DNA from: Bacillus cabrialesii
GTDB lineage: Bacteria; Bacillota; Bacilli; Bacillales; Bacillaceae
Direction of reading: 5' to 3'
Length of the DNA: 64,000 bases
Assembly: GCF_004124315.2 (NCBI RefSeq)
Contig: NZ_CP096889.1
Location: 556,001-620,000, forward strand
Below the pieces are notes generated by a model, which searched no databases, had not been told where the DNA came from, and worked only from the letters and a program-made list of their open reading frames with translations. Below, piece by piece: positions 52,126 through 61,401 of this stretch (position 1 is its first letter; the number at the start of each line of letters is the position of its first letter). The translations under genes and the position numbers were made by a program.

Positions 52126-53571
52126 TTACTCCATCATTTGTTTATATTCACCATAAAATTGATCTATTTTCCTAAAAAGTTCTTGTATAAGTGTGTCTGA
52201 TATAAATGGATTGAGTAACACTGCCCGCAGCCAGCGATGTTCCTTAAAATCTGGCAATGACAAGAAGACATTTTCTTCTTTTAATAAGAACTGCTGCAGT
52301 TCCAGGTTCCAGTTATCCCATTGGTCCTTATCAATGTCAATCGGTATACCTCGGAAGCAGCAGATGTTTGTATCTGGCTCGCAATAAAGCTCAAGAAAAG
52401 GCCGTTGTTTCACTTGTTTTATAAATTTTTCGTTTAATGCGAAGCTTTCGTTTATCAACTGATTGTATCCTTTTGTTCCTATGTGTTGAAGTGATAAGTA
52501 TAATTTTAAAATATCCGCATGTCTTGTGCCCTGAACACCTATTTCTCCTAGATTAATAAAATCAGTATCGTTCATATACGGGGCAGATATACGAAAATCA
52601 GTTTCAAGGATTTCACGGTTTTTAAAAAGAGTCATTGCACAGGTCTTTGTGATGTACATCCACTTTTGTGGATTAAAAGTAATGGAATCAGCCATTTCAA
52701 TACCAGCCAGTTTATTACGATATTCTTCAGAAAAAACTAGAGCGCCGCCATATGCTGCATCTACATGTAACCACAGTCCGTTTTCCTTTGTGATTCTGGC
52801 GATAGGCAAAATTGGATCTATACTTCCTGTCACAGTAGTTCCAGCAGTTGCGACAACAGCAAATGGGATTTTGCCTTCACTCTTTGCACGATGAATTTTC
52901 GTTTCTAAATCATGAATATCCATGCGAGCAAGATTGTTACTTTTTACTGGAATGATACTGGAGGTTCCTAAACCTAGGATCATAGCAGCTTTGTGCAGGG
53001 AAGTATGGCTTACATCTGAAACAAAGATGACAGGCTGTCCAGAAAGTCCGAATACACCAGTCTTTTTCACATTTAATTGATAATTTCTCGCTGCTGTAAG
53101 TGCATGAAGATTAGCGAGGCTCCCGCCGCTTGTCATAACTCCCCCTGACATATCATCATATCCAAACATACGGGCAATGGTTTTGAGTAACTGTGCTTCC
53201 ATTTTTGAAAAAACAGGGGACATCTCAAGGCTTAGCATATTGTTATTAATGGAACTGCTTATGAAGTCACCCAAGCATGACATGAGAGTGGGGATCGAAT
53301 CCATATGGCCCATATATCTTGGGTTTTGAGGATTCATTGAGTTTTTGATGATACCCTGCAAGTTTAGCAAGAGTTTTTCAAGTTCTATACCAGTCTCGGG
53401 GATATCACTATAATTAAATGACTCCATAGAAGGCAGTGTCTCTCGCTTTGCAGCATGACTTGAGTTTTCAATAACTAATCCGACTAATTGATCGACTAAG
53501 CCCCTTATTTCATTTACATTGTCTCCATTAGGGTCTATGAAAGCGTTGTTAGGTAAAAAAGATAATTCCAT
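52126..53571 (-). CDS. Group II PLP-dependent amino acid decarboxylase
   Basis: This 481-residue protein has the glutamate/aromatic/diaminobutyrate decarboxylase pattern. The PLP-stacking His189 lies in SDVSHTS, Asp271 in HVDAAYGG and PLP Lys303 in FNPQKWMY. GTTVTGSIDP is typical too. The product could be an amine or beta-alanine; the substrate cannot be read from the sequence. SD AGGAGAG lies before ATG 53571. In strain 168 ydfD is followed directly by ydfE, as I recall, so this gene seems to be inserted. Confidence 0.85.
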   Translation of the reverse strand: MELSFLPNNAFIDPNGDNVNEIRGLVDQLVGLVIENSSHAAKRETLPSMESFNYSDIPETGIELEKLLLNLQGIIKNSMNPQNPRYMGHMDSIPTLMSCLGDFISSSINNNMLSLEMSPVFSKMEAQLLKTIARMFGYDDMSGGVMTSGGSLANLHALTAARNYQLNVKKTGVFGLSGQPVIFVSDVSHTSLHKAAMILGLGTSSIIPVKSNNLARMDIHDLETKIHRAKSEGKIPFAVVATAGTTVTGSIDPILPIARITKENGLWLHVDAAYGGALVFSEEYRNKLAGIEMADSITFNPQKWMYITKTCAMTLFKNREILETDFRISAPYMNDTDFINLGEIGVQGTRHADILKLYLSLQHIGTKGYNQLINESFALNEKFIKQVKQRPFLELYCEPDTNICCFRGIPIDIDKDQWDNWNLELQQFLLKEENVFLSLPDFKEHRWLRAVLLNPFISDTLIQELFRKIDQFYGEYKQMME

Positions 53572-53691
53572 AGAGGCCGCACTCTCCTGTCATTACAATT
53601 TTTCCAATTATATCATGATGACAGCATGAGGATGTGTATGCTCTTTATTTGCTAATAACAATGGTTACTAAAATAGCTGTCTTAAAAAAGA

Positions 53692-54315
53692 TCATGTTTC
53701 TGAACGAAAGGTTTTTCCTCTTTCTCTTCCTAAACCAAAATAATGTCTAAAATTATAGATAAGCGGACTCCATTTACTAGGGTCTATATGATTTTCATTC
53801 AATATGATGCTTTCCTCGGCGTGAAAATGTAGTGCCTGCGTCTCTACAATCGCAAATGATGGCTCATATTCTGGAATGCGAATATGTATGACTTCGGCTT
53901 CAATTTGGATAGGGCATTCTTTAATTCGTGTTGGTAATACTGTTTTTGATTGTAAAGGTGTTAACCCTGCCGCCTCGTATTTTTCTTTTTTATATGTAAA
54001 CCCGAGCTGTTTCTTCAGAGGCGGTATTCTCTTTTTTCCGCTATAAGATGAAATTCTTTCAACGTTTTCCCATAAATCCGGGCCGGGCAAGTTTATGACA
54101 CATTCTTTGTGTCTATTCATATTGTCAATTGCCTTTCCTCCCAGGCCTACTCCAAGGACAAGATAGTTTCCAAGGGCCCAAGAAGAAGACATAGGACTAA
54201 TATTAGTGGTGCCATCCTCATTCAGTGTGGTAAGAAGAAATGTAGAGGCACCATAATACATGATTTTTGGTTTGATTTCTTTAAAATGAAGAGTGTCTTG
54301 TTTCTCAATATCCAA
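53692..54315 (-). CDS. ydfE: Flavin reductase-like protein YdfE
   Basis: This 207-residue protein is of the flavin reductase/FMN-binding split-barrel family (LLTTLNEDGTTNISPMSSSWALG). It probably binds FMN and reduces flavin or another small acceptor. The start is TTG 54315 with AAGGAGG 8 bases ahead. It is divergent from ydfF, its probable regulator. Confidence 0.85.
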   Translation of the reverse strand: MDIEKQDTLHFKEIKPKIMYYGASTFLLTTLNEDGTTNISPMSSSWALGNYLVLGVGLGGKAIDNMNRHKECVINLPGPDLWENVERISSYSGKKRIPPLKKQLGFTYKKEKYEAAGLTPLQSKTVLPTRIKECPIQIEAEVIHIRIPEYEPSFAIVETQALHFHAEESIILNENHIDPSKWSPLIYNFRHYFGLGRERGKTFRSET

Positions 54316-54404
54316 CGCTTATTCCTCCTTGTCGTGATTCCATTTATATTGTAAAGGTTTAACATTTCAACTATCATCGAAATATGAATGTAAGGAGGAA
54401 AATC

Positions 54405-55085
54405 ATGAATCCTAATATCGCAAAAATCTCTTCGCTGCTATCTGATCCCTCGCGTTCTTCCATTCTTCTCACCTTAATGGATGGAAGGATACATCCCGCA
54501 GGAGAGCTTGCATATCTCGCTAATATTAAACCTCAAACCGCAAGTTTTCACCTGAAAAAATTGCTTGAAGAAAAGCTGATCAGCGTAGAGAAGCATGGAA
54601 GGCATCGGTACTACAGATTGTCTGACTCAGAGGCTGCAAACATGATTGAACAACTGCTTTGTATTGCGCCTGAAGCCAAAGTCACATCTTTAAAAGATTC
54701 AAAAGGGAAAAGTGACTTGCATTTCGCCCGTACCTGTTATGATCATTTGGCGGGTTATATGGGTGTGCAAATCACAAATTCACTTGTTGAGCAGGGGATG
54801 TTAAAAAAAGTCGATGTAAACTTTGAGGTCACATCAGAGGGTTCTTTGTTCTTTTCGAACTTAGGCATCAACGAAGACCAGCAGCGAAATAAGCGGAGAG
54901 CATTTGCCCGTTGCTGTTTGGATTGGAGTGAGCGAAAGCATCATCTTGCAGGAGCGTTAGGAAACGCCCTATTGGTGCGAATGTTAGAAGAAGATTGGAT
55001 CGTTCGTATGCCTAAAACGAGAGCGATTAGGATTACACAAAGCGGAAAAACCGCATTTGAGAAGTACTTCAAAGTGAATATGTAG
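54405..55085 (+). CDS. ydfF: ArsR-family regulator YdfF
   Basis: This 226-residue protein has an N-terminal ArsR-type winged HTH (AELAYLANIKPQTASFHLKKL) and an unusually long C-terminal half (DHLAGYMGVQITNSL). It lacks the CVC metal motif, so it is not a metal sensor of the classic kind. ATG 54405 with AAGGAGG ahead is preferred to ATG 54384. ydfE is divergent and ydfG converges. Confidence 0.85.
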   Translation: MNPNIAKISSLLSDPSRSSILLTLMDGRIHPAGELAYLANIKPQTASFHLKKLLEEKLISVEKHGRHRYYRLSDSEAANMIEQLLCIAPEAKVTSLKDSKGKSDLHFARTCYDHLAGYMGVQITNSLVEQGMLKKVDVNFEVTSEGSLFFSNLGINEDQQRNKRRAFARCCLDWSERKHHLAGALGNALLVRMLEEDWIVRMPKTRAIRITQSGKTAFEKYFKVNM

Positions 55086-55110
55086 GGACTTTTTATGAAG
55101 GGAATGAGAA

Positions 55111-55145
55111 AGAAGGAGTAAAATTCGGTAAATTTTACTCCTTCT
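55111..55145. terminator. Shared ydfF/ydfG terminator
   Basis: AGAAGGAGTAAAATT / AATTTTACTCCTTCT are perfect 15-bp arms with a 5-base loop. The last base is the end of ydfG, whose stop codon lies in the stem. Confidence 0.75.
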
Positions 55146-55591
55146 TATGATCTTGAAGCGGCTTGATTTCCCATTGCAATAGAGATGCGATTCCAACTGT
55201 TTATTTGATTGGTGATGAGAACAAGGTCAACGTATTGTTTTTCATCATAATGTTCCCGCACTCGATGATAGAGATCATCGGGAACCCTTTTAGTAGGGAT
55301 TAGCGTGATGTGTTCAGACAGTTCGAGAGCGGCTTTCTCTTCAGATGAATAAAAATCACATTCATTCCAAGCGCTTAAACAGTAAATTCGCTGTTCCGTT
55401 TCGCCCATTTTTCGGGCTTCGGAAGTATGCATATCTAAGCAGAAAGCACAGCCGTTTATTTGAGAAACTCTGATTTTGATTAGTTCTCTCGTGGTTCGGT
55501 TAATTGAAGATTGTTTCGTGTATTTCTCCATATCCATCATCATCTTCATACCCTCAGGTGCAGCATCATAGTAGGGCACTCTTTGACTCAT
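55145..55591 (-). CDS. ydfG: Carboxymuconolactone decarboxylase/AhpD-like protein YdfG
   Basis: This 148-residue protein has the AhpD-type redox site CAFCLDMH (residues about 49-56) after IRVSQING. Such proteins reduce peroxides or disulfides through the CxxC pair. The substrate is unknown. It converges with ydfF and shares a terminator with it. Confidence 0.88.
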   Translation of the reverse strand: MSQRVPYYDAAPEGMKMMMDMEKYTKQSSINRTTRELIKIRVSQINGCAFCLDMHTSEARKMGETEQRIYCLSAWNECDFYSSEEKAALELSEHITLIPTKRVPDDLYHRVREHYDEKQYVDLVLITNQINSWNRISIAMGNQAASRS

Positions 55592-55679
55592 AAGGCAAGA
55601 CTCCTTTCCCTCGTATATCTAAATTGTAACTCGATATTGATATATTTACCAATGGAAGGTTTGCATGGCATTATTTTCA

Positions 55680-55850
55680 CTATCTTTTGGCAAGAAGCTG
55701 CTTTGAATAAAAATAAGGATAACCTAAAATGATAAGTGGCGCTGATAAGGCAAGCAGGGTCCACGAGCCTGAGTGGCTGTCTCTAATGACTCCAATGAAT
55801 ACACAAGTACCGATGAGAAAATATAATAAAGCACCTAAAAACCAATACAT
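55680..55850 (-). CDS. Small two-segment membrane protein
   Basis: This 56-residue protein, MYWFLGALLYFLIGTCVFIG then SWTLLALSAPLIILGYPYFY, has two membrane segments and a basic end SKQLLAKR. GAGG lies about 8 bases before ATG 55850. ATG 55856 would overlap the stop of the preceding small frame (ATGA) but is too close to the SD. It is unidentified; strain 168 has a small gene hereabouts. Confidence 0.65.
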   Translation of the reverse strand: MYWFLGALLYFLIGTCVFIGVIRDSHSGSWTLLALSAPLIILGYPYFYSKQLLAKR

Positions 55851-55852
55851 GT

Positions 55853-56002
55853 TCATTCCTCTTTTTCCTTATAGGTGTTCTGTGATTGAGTACTTTCGTC
55901 TTTCTCATTGCTTAATCTATCAGGGCGCTGCTTTTTTAACACTTTTTCAGTCCGGATTCCTTTTCTTTTTAATGATAAAATTGCGAGATCAATCGATTTC
56001 AA
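55853..56002 (-). CDS. Possible 49-residue basic protein
   Basis: A frame from TTG 56002 with AAGGA about 10 bases ahead reads MKSIDLAILSLKRKGIRTEK, is strongly charged at the end (NTYKEKEE) and stops three bases before the next small gene's ATG. Tight spacing to the membrane protein suggests one operon. Evidence for expression is lacking. Confidence 0.4.
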   Translation of the reverse strand: MKSIDLAILSLKRKGIRTEKVLKKQRPDRLSNEKDESTQSQNTYKEKEE

Positions 56003-56091
56003 TGATGATCATTCCTTCAATATAGTGACTTCTCCATTATTGTAAATGGAAATTCGGAAGGATAAAACGTACATAAAGGCAGAACGCTTAT

Positions 56092-56103
56092 GCACGTTTG
56101 GGC
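56092..56103 (-). promoter_or_regulatory. Single YdfI-like box upstream of ydfH
   Basis: Read on the minus strand, GCCCAAACGTGC differs at one position from the YdfI 12-mer GCCCRAAYGTAC. AAACGTACAT lies 30 bp upstream at 56064-56073. It may support autoregulation of ydfHI. Confidence 0.4.
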
Positions 56104-56245
56104 AATGATCACATGTTGGAAACGCTAATGCTTTACTGCATCTTTGTATTGTTGAGTTCCCTCTCTTCCTATAAAATGATGGGATAAATGTATGTCTGGT
56201 TCTAGTGTGTATGGCTTATGTCAATGGAAAGGAAGTGGATGAGGT

Positions 56246-57469
56246 TTGCGTATAAGGAATCCTTTCGAAGAAAAATACTATTCACATGATAGACGGGCAT
56301 TAAACATGCTTGCGCTCAGAGTGCCGGGGCTGGCTTTTATTCTCATGATCTATGTAGCCTCTGTCGTGCTGCAATTTATTACTGCGAGCTGGTCCGTTTT
56401 ATTGCTTGATGTGTTTACGATATTGATGGCTGTTTTTTCTTTTTTGCATTGGCATTCATATCGCTGGGTTAAGAAAAGAGTCATTCTATACTTTGCACTG
56501 CAAGGTTTGATCACTTTTACACTTGCTAATCTCATGACGGGCTTCTTAGTGCTGGTCCTCATTGGCCTTTATGCATTTTTGATTGGACAGATTATAGGAA
56601 TGGCAGACAGAAGAAAGACTTTCCTCATTCTTTATTTATTGCTTCTTCTGTTAATGAATGTAGCTAATCAGATTCACAAAGGTGCATATTTGCATTTTAT
56701 TGTGATTGCTGCACCTATCATGATTGTCATCATCACCTATGCTGCAACATTTTTTGCCCAAGTCGATGAAAAGATAAAAGCGCAGCTGACTCTTGAAAGG
56801 CTGGAGCTTGCCCATCAGCAGGTTGAACAGCTGACGCTGCAAAACGAGAGACAGCGTATGGCCCGGGACTTACACGATACGCTTGCGCAAGGGCTGGTCA
56901 GTTTAAATATGCAGCTGGATGCTATTCATGTTCATCTTACGAAAGGCAACACAGAGAGGGCAAAAGAAATCATTCAGCAATCGATGAAAAGAGTGAAAGG
57001 CACATTAGCGGACGCTCGTTCAGCGATTGATGATCTGCGCAGCAAATCAGAAGAAATCGGTTTTTTAAAAGAAAGAATTACCTCACTGATGGATCATTTT
57101 CAAGAGTCGACAGGCATGGGTGGTATTTTAGATTACAGATTACATCAGGTGTTAGACGTTCGTACAGCTGAAAACTGTTATTACATCATTGGAGAATGCA
57201 TAACGAATGCGGCAAAGCATGCTGAAGCAGAATCGATCTCGGTATCCATCTGGGATGATGATAAGGAGAGGCTCCATTTAACTGTCAAGGACAATGGCAA
57301 AGGATTTGATGTTGAAAAGGGCAAGAAAAAGAGAGGGCATTATGGGCTTCTTGGCATACAAGAACGCGTCAGGGCAATGAATGGCCAATTCAATATAAAG
57401 AGTTCAAAATTGAAAGGAACACAAATTGAGATCACTGTACCAATTCAGGGAGAGATGCATGATGAATAA
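56246..57469 (+). CDS. ydfH: Sensor histidine kinase YdfH
   Basis: This 407-residue kinase has six membrane segments in residues 25-172, a coiled coil to about 205, and a HisKA_3 domain with His210 in RMARDLHDTLAQG. The ATPase domain has an N box (ITNAAKHA, near 318) and DNGKGFD. It autophosphorylates and passes phosphate to YdfI. The start is TTG 56246. Its stop overlaps the ydfI start by eight bases. The stimulus is unknown. Confidence 0.92.
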   Translation: MRIRNPFEEKYYSHDRRALNMLALRVPGLAFILMIYVASVVLQFITASWSVLLLDVFTILMAVFSFLHWHSYRWVKKRVILYFALQGLITFTLANLMTGFLVLVLIGLYAFLIGQIIGMADRRKTFLILYLLLLLLMNVANQIHKGAYLHFIVIAAPIMIVIITYAATFFAQVDEKIKAQLTLERLELAHQQVEQLTLQNERQRMARDLHDTLAQGLVSLNMQLDAIHVHLTKGNTERAKEIIQQSMKRVKGTLADARSAIDDLRSKSEEIGFLKERITSLMDHFQESTGMGGILDYRLHQVLDVRTAENCYYIIGECITNAAKHAEAESISVSIWDDDKERLHLTVKDNGKGFDVEKGKKKRGHYGLLGIQERVRAMNGQFNIKSSKLKGTQIEITVPIQGEMHDE

Positions 57470-58103
57470 GGTTTTAATCGTTGATGACCATCTTGTCGTG
57501 AGGGAAGGTCTGAAGCTTTTAATTGAAACGAATGATCACTACACCATCATAGGAGAGGCCGAAAATGGCAGAACGGCAGTCCGCCTTGCAGATGAATGTA
57601 AACCGGATATCATTCTCATGGATTTATATATGCCGGAGATGAGCGGGTTAGAAGCCATTAAACAAATAAAAGAAAAACACGACATCCCTATCATTATTTT
57701 GACTACGTATAATGAAGATCACTTAATGATTGAAGGAATTGAATTAGGTGCGAAAGGATATCTGTTGAAGGATACGAGTTCAGAAACCCTTTTTCATACA
57801 ATGGATGCAGCAATAAGAGGAAACGTGCTGTTGCAGCCTGAAATTTTAAAACGTCTGCAAGAAATCCAACTGGAGCGGATGAAGAAGCAGAGCAGTGATA
57901 TACAGCTGACAGAAAAAGAAGTCATTGTTTTAAAAGCAATTGCTAAAGGTTTTAAAAGCAAAGCAATCGCTTTTGATTTGGGCGTCTCAGAGAGAACCGT
58001 AAAGTCTAGATTAACGTCCATTTACAATAAATTAGGCGCGAATTCAAGAACTGAGGCAGTGACGATTGCCATGCAAAGAGGCATTCTGACATTAGATGAA
58101 TAA
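57462..58103 (+). CDS. ydfI: Response regulator YdfI (NarL/LuxR type)
   Basis: This 213-residue protein has a receiver domain with acidic pair DD at 8-9 and phospho-acceptor Asp54 in ILMDLYMP. A LuxR-type HTH lies at about residues 145-210 (LTEKEVIVLKAIAKGFKSKAI). YdfI activates ydfJ in B. subtilis. ATG 57462 overlaps ydfH and is preferred to ATG 57459. Confidence 0.93.
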   Translation: MNKVLIVDDHLVVREGLKLLIETNDHYTIIGEAENGRTAVRLADECKPDIILMDLYMPEMSGLEAIKQIKEKHDIPIIILTTYNEDHLMIEGIELGAKGYLLKDTSSETLFHTMDAAIRGNVLLQPEILKRLQEIQLERMKKQSSDIQLTEKEVIVLKAIAKGFKSKAIAFDLGVSERTVKSRLTSIYNKLGANSRTEAVTIAMQRGILTLDE

Positions 58104-58122
58104 CATCATATATTTGAAATTT

Positions 58123-58148
58123 GCCCAAACGTACATGCCCGAATGTAC
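58123..58148 (+). promoter_or_regulatory. Tandem YdfI boxes before ydfJ
   Basis: GCCCAAACGTAC (58123-58134) and GCCCGAATGTAC (58137-58148) both match the reported YdfI 12-mer GCCCRAAYGTAC exactly, in tandem. The inner AAACGTACAT / ATGTACGTTT can also fold into a hairpin followed by T8, so the same bases probably end ydfHI transcription. Confidence 0.85.
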
Positions 58149-58224
58149 GTTTTTTTTATTTCATTGTCAACTACAATGAGAAAGCAAAGAATGTGATTAA
58201 GCAATGTGTTGAAAGGAGATTATC

Positions 58225-60399
58225 ATGTCAAGAATGTTATATAAATTAGGAGGATGGGTTGCTCGCCATCGCGTAAAAGTAATATGCGCGTGGATCGTTG
58301 TGTTAGTAGCTTCGATAGGACTTGCAATCACGTTAAAACCAAGTTTTTCTGAGGATATGTCCATACCTGACACACCTTCGGAAAAAGCGATGGATGTCAT
58401 TCAAAAAGAATTTCCTCACGGTCCTGATAAAGGGAGCATACGGGTGATTTTCGGAGCTGAAGATGGAGAGAAACTTACTGCAGAGTCAGCCAAAAAAGCA
58501 ATCGAAAATACGTTCAAGGAAATCAATAAAGATGATTCTGTTGACTCGATTGCAAGTCCTTTTGTGACAGGAACAATCGCGAAAGACGGCACAGTTGCCT
58601 ATGCTGAAATCAAGTATAAATCTTCAGCGGATGATATAAAAGATTACTCTATCAAACACTTAAAAGACAGCTTGAAAATCGCTGATGATGAGGGGTTGCA
58701 AACTGAGCTGAGCGGTGATATACCGGGAGCCGAGATGGAGATAGGCGGTGTGTCTGAAATTGTCGGCATTATCTTGGCCTTTGTTGTGTTAGCCATTACG
58801 TTTGGCTCTTTATTAATTGCGGGTTTGCCGATTATAACTGCGCTCATTGGTTTAGGTGTAAGCATTGGACTGGTGTTGATTGGAACTCAAGTTTTCGATA
58901 TTGCTTCCGTCAGTCTTTCATTAGCCGGAATGATTGGTCTTGCTGTTGGGATTGATTATGCTTTATTTATTTTTACGAAACATCGCCAGTTTTTAAGTGA
59001 AGGCATACAAAAAAATGAATCGATTGCGAGAGCTATAGGAACAGCTGGGAGTGCAGTTGTTTTTGCCGGAGTTACTGTGATCGTCGCCCTTTGCGGATTG
59101 ACTGTCGTTAACATTCCTTTTATGTCTGCCATGGGGCTGACAGCGGGGCTTAGTGTGTTGTTGGCTGTTCTCGCTTCCATCACGCTGGTGCCTGCCGTCT
59201 TATCAATAGCAGGAAAACGGATGATTCCGAAAGCAAACAAGAAAAAAGAAAAACAAAGTGCCGAAACAAATGTCTGGGGACGCTTTGTTACAAAACATCC
59301 TATTATGCTAAGTGTATGCAGCATTCTCATTTTGCTCGTCATTAGTATCCCATCTATGCATTTGGAGCTGGGCTTGCCTAATGCAGGGATGAAAGCGAAG
59401 GATAATCCGGATCGGCGGGCATATGACTTGCTTGCCGAAGGTTTTGGAGAAGGATTTAATGGCCAATTAACAATCGTAGCGGATGCCGCAAGTGTCACAG
59501 GCAATAAGGCGGAAGCCTTCGCAGACGCAGTGAAAGAAATAAAGGGCTTAGACCATGTAGCAAGTGTCACCCCTGCAATGCCTAATAAAGAAGGGAACTT
59601 TGCCATCATTACGGTTGTTCCTGCAACAGGTCCAAATGATGTGGCAACGAAGGAATTGGTAAAAGATGTCCGAAGCTTATCAGATAAAAACAGGGTTGAT
59701 TTGCTCGTTACTGGGTCGACTGCAGTGAATATTGATATTTCAGATCGCCTTAATGATGCGATACCGGTATTTGCTGTACTCATTGTCGGTTTTGCGTTTG
59801 TGCTGCTGACAATCGTATTCCGTTCGCTGCTGGTGCCTCTTGTTGCAGTTGCTGGTTTCGTGTTGACAATGACAGCCACTCTTGGAATGTGTGTATTTGT
59901 TTTACAAGACGGGAATCTCATCGACTTTTTCAAAATACCTGAAAAAGGGCCGATACTCGCGTTCCTGCCGATTTTATCTATTGGGATTCTGTTTGGATTA
60001 GCAATGGATTATCAAGTATTCCTTGTAAGCAGAATGCGAGAAGAATATGTGAAAACAAAGAACCCGGTACAAGCGATACAAGCCGGATTAAAACACAGCG
60101 GACCTGTTGTCACCGCGGCCGGCTTGATCATGATATTCGTTTTCGCAGGATTTATCTTTGCCGGAGAAGCTACTGTGAAAGCCAACGGATTGGCTCTTTC
60201 CTTTGGTGTGCTCTTTGATGCGTTTATTGTGAGAATGACACTGATTCCAAGTGTGATGAAACTGATGGGAAATGCAGCCTGGTATTTGCCGAAATGGCTG
60301 GACAAGATCATTCCGAATGTGGACATAGAAGGGCATCAACTCACGAAGGAAATACAGCCAGAGATAGATCATGAACAAAAGAAACAAATCAGTTTGTAA
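58225..60399 (+). CDS. ydfJ: MMPL/RND-family transporter YdfJ
   Basis: This 724-residue protein has two halves, each with one segment, a large outer loop, then five segments. Typical motifs are MIGLAVGIDYALFIFTKHRQ and GILFGLAMDYQVFLVSRMREE. MMPL proteins export lipids or drugs by proton drive. SD AAAGGAG precedes ATG 58225. It is the known target of YdfHI. Confidence 0.93.
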   Translation: MSRMLYKLGGWVARHRVKVICAWIVVLVASIGLAITLKPSFSEDMSIPDTPSEKAMDVIQKEFPHGPDKGSIRVIFGAEDGEKLTAESAKKAIENTFKEINKDDSVDSIASPFVTGTIAKDGTVAYAEIKYKSSADDIKDYSIKHLKDSLKIADDEGLQTELSGDIPGAEMEIGGVSEIVGIILAFVVLAITFGSLLIAGLPIITALIGLGVSIGLVLIGTQVFDIASVSLSLAGMIGLAVGIDYALFIFTKHRQFLSEGIQKNESIARAIGTAGSAVVFAGVTVIVALCGLTVVNIPFMSAMGLTAGLSVLLAVLASITLVPAVLSIAGKRMIPKANKKKEKQSAETNVWGRFVTKHPIMLSVCSILILLVISIPSMHLELGLPNAGMKAKDNPDRRAYDLLAEGFGEGFNGQLTIVADAASVTGNKAEAFADAVKEIKGLDHVASVTPAMPNKEGNFAIITVVPATGPNDVATKELVKDVRSLSDKNRVDLLVTGSTAVNIDISDRLNDAIPVFAVLIVGFAFVLLTIVFRSLLVPLVAVAGFVLTMTATLGMCVFVLQDGNLIDFFKIPEKGPILAFLPILSIGILFGLAMDYQVFLVSRMREEYVKTKNPVQAIQAGLKHSGPVVTAAGLIMIFVFAGFIFAGEATVKANGLALSFGVLFDAFIVRMTLIPSVMKLMGNAAWYLPKWLDKIIPNVDIEGHQLTKEIQPEIDHEQKKQISL

Positions 60400-60402
60400 T
60401 AG

Positions 60403-60434
60403 AAAAAGCAGATCTTTCATGATCTGCTTTTTTG
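60403..60434 (+). terminator. ydfJ terminator
   Basis: AAAAAGCAGATC / GATCTGCTTTTTT has a 6-base loop and a T tail. Confidence 0.85.
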
Positions 60435-60518
60435 CTGAACAATCAGTTCTTGGATTCTATAGCCTTTCCATTGTGGTAGTATTTAGAAGATAAAGTCAGC
60501 AGTTAAAAGGAGACACTT

Positions 60519-61222
60519 ATGACGCAATCACTCATTTTTGATATGATGGAACTTTGTTTCAAACTGATAAAATTTTAGAATTGTCATTAGAAGATGCTTT
60601 TGATTTTTTAAGGTCACTTGGCAAATGGGATACGGTCACTCCTATTCAGAAATACAGGGAGATCATGGGTGTTCCCTTACCTGAGGTATGGAAGATTTTA
60701 TTGCCAAACCACTCCAATGAAATAAGAGAAAAGATGGATGCTTATTTTTTAGAAAGGTTAATAGCTAATATCAACCAAGGGAAAGGCGCATTATATCCTC
60801 ACGTTGAAGAGATATTCAGTTATTTGAGAGACAACAATTATTCAATTTTTATAGCAAGTAACGGCTTAATAGAATACCTCAAAGCAATTGTGAGTTTTTA
60901 TCAGCTGGATAGGTGGGTGGCTGAAACGTTTAGTATTCAACAAATACATACACTGAATAAAGGCGATTTAGTAAACACGATCCTGGAAAAATACAGCATT
61001 CAGCAGGCGGCAGTTGTCGGAGACCGTCTGTCTGACATAAATGCGGCTAAAGATAATGGTTTGATGGCGATAGGATGCCATTTTGATTTTGCACAGGAAG
61101 AGGAACTTGCTCAAGCTGACTTTGTCATCCATGACTTAATTGAGCTGAAAACATTGCTGCCAGAGCTGAAAATAAGTAAAGGGTTATTTCCTATCGTCAC
61201 GCCTGCAAGGATGACGCAATGA
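60519..61222 (+). pseudogene. Frameshifted HAD-family phosphatase
   Basis: ATG 60519 with AAAGGAG ahead reads MTQSLIFDM and then loses frame. The downstream frame continues FQTDKILELSLEDAF to 61222 with HAD motifs SNG (near 60857) and GDRLSDINAAKDNG (near 61019). Adding one G between 60545 and 60546 restores FDMDGTLFQTD, the DxDGT nucleophile motif, and gives one frame of 234 codons. So a single base deletion destroys the active site. Confidence 0.87.
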
Positions 61223-61255
61223 TGCCAAGGGTCTATCGAACCTTGGTATTTTTTG
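61219..61255 (+). repeat. att-like scar 11 (terminator part)
   Basis: CAATGATGCCAAGGG, a loop, CCTTGGTATT and T5 match ATCAATGATACCAAGGG...CCTTGGTAT of the tRNA tail, including the trailing TTTTTTGTG. It acts as the terminator of the HAD gene. Confidence 0.6.
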
Positions 61256-61308
61256 TGCGTGTGTTGCGAGATGAGCTGCTGTCCAGTTATTAGGGCCGAC
61301 TCATGTAA

Positions 61309-61337
61309 AAAAATAGAGCCCATTAGAGAGACTCTAT
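61309..61337. terminator. Terminator near the ydfK end
   Basis: AATAGAG / CTCTATT forms a short stem with A and T runs on both sides. Positions 61338-61401 show no gene. Confidence 0.55.
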
Positions 61338-61401
61338 TTTATATAATGTCCGGAATAAGGAGGCCATTTACATTCCATCTGTTTCCGAACCATCCTTGCC
61401 G

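Noticed and set aside
58956..59933. Long minus-strand frame of about 325 codons
   Set aside because: It lies fully inside ydfJ, which has clear MMPL motifs; the antisense frame has no ribosome site or known domain.
369..61255. Dispersed CRISPR-like or REP repeat family
   Set aside because: The repeated unit is a terminator hairpin joined to tRNA remains, far apart and without regular spacers, so it is neither CRISPR nor a REP family.
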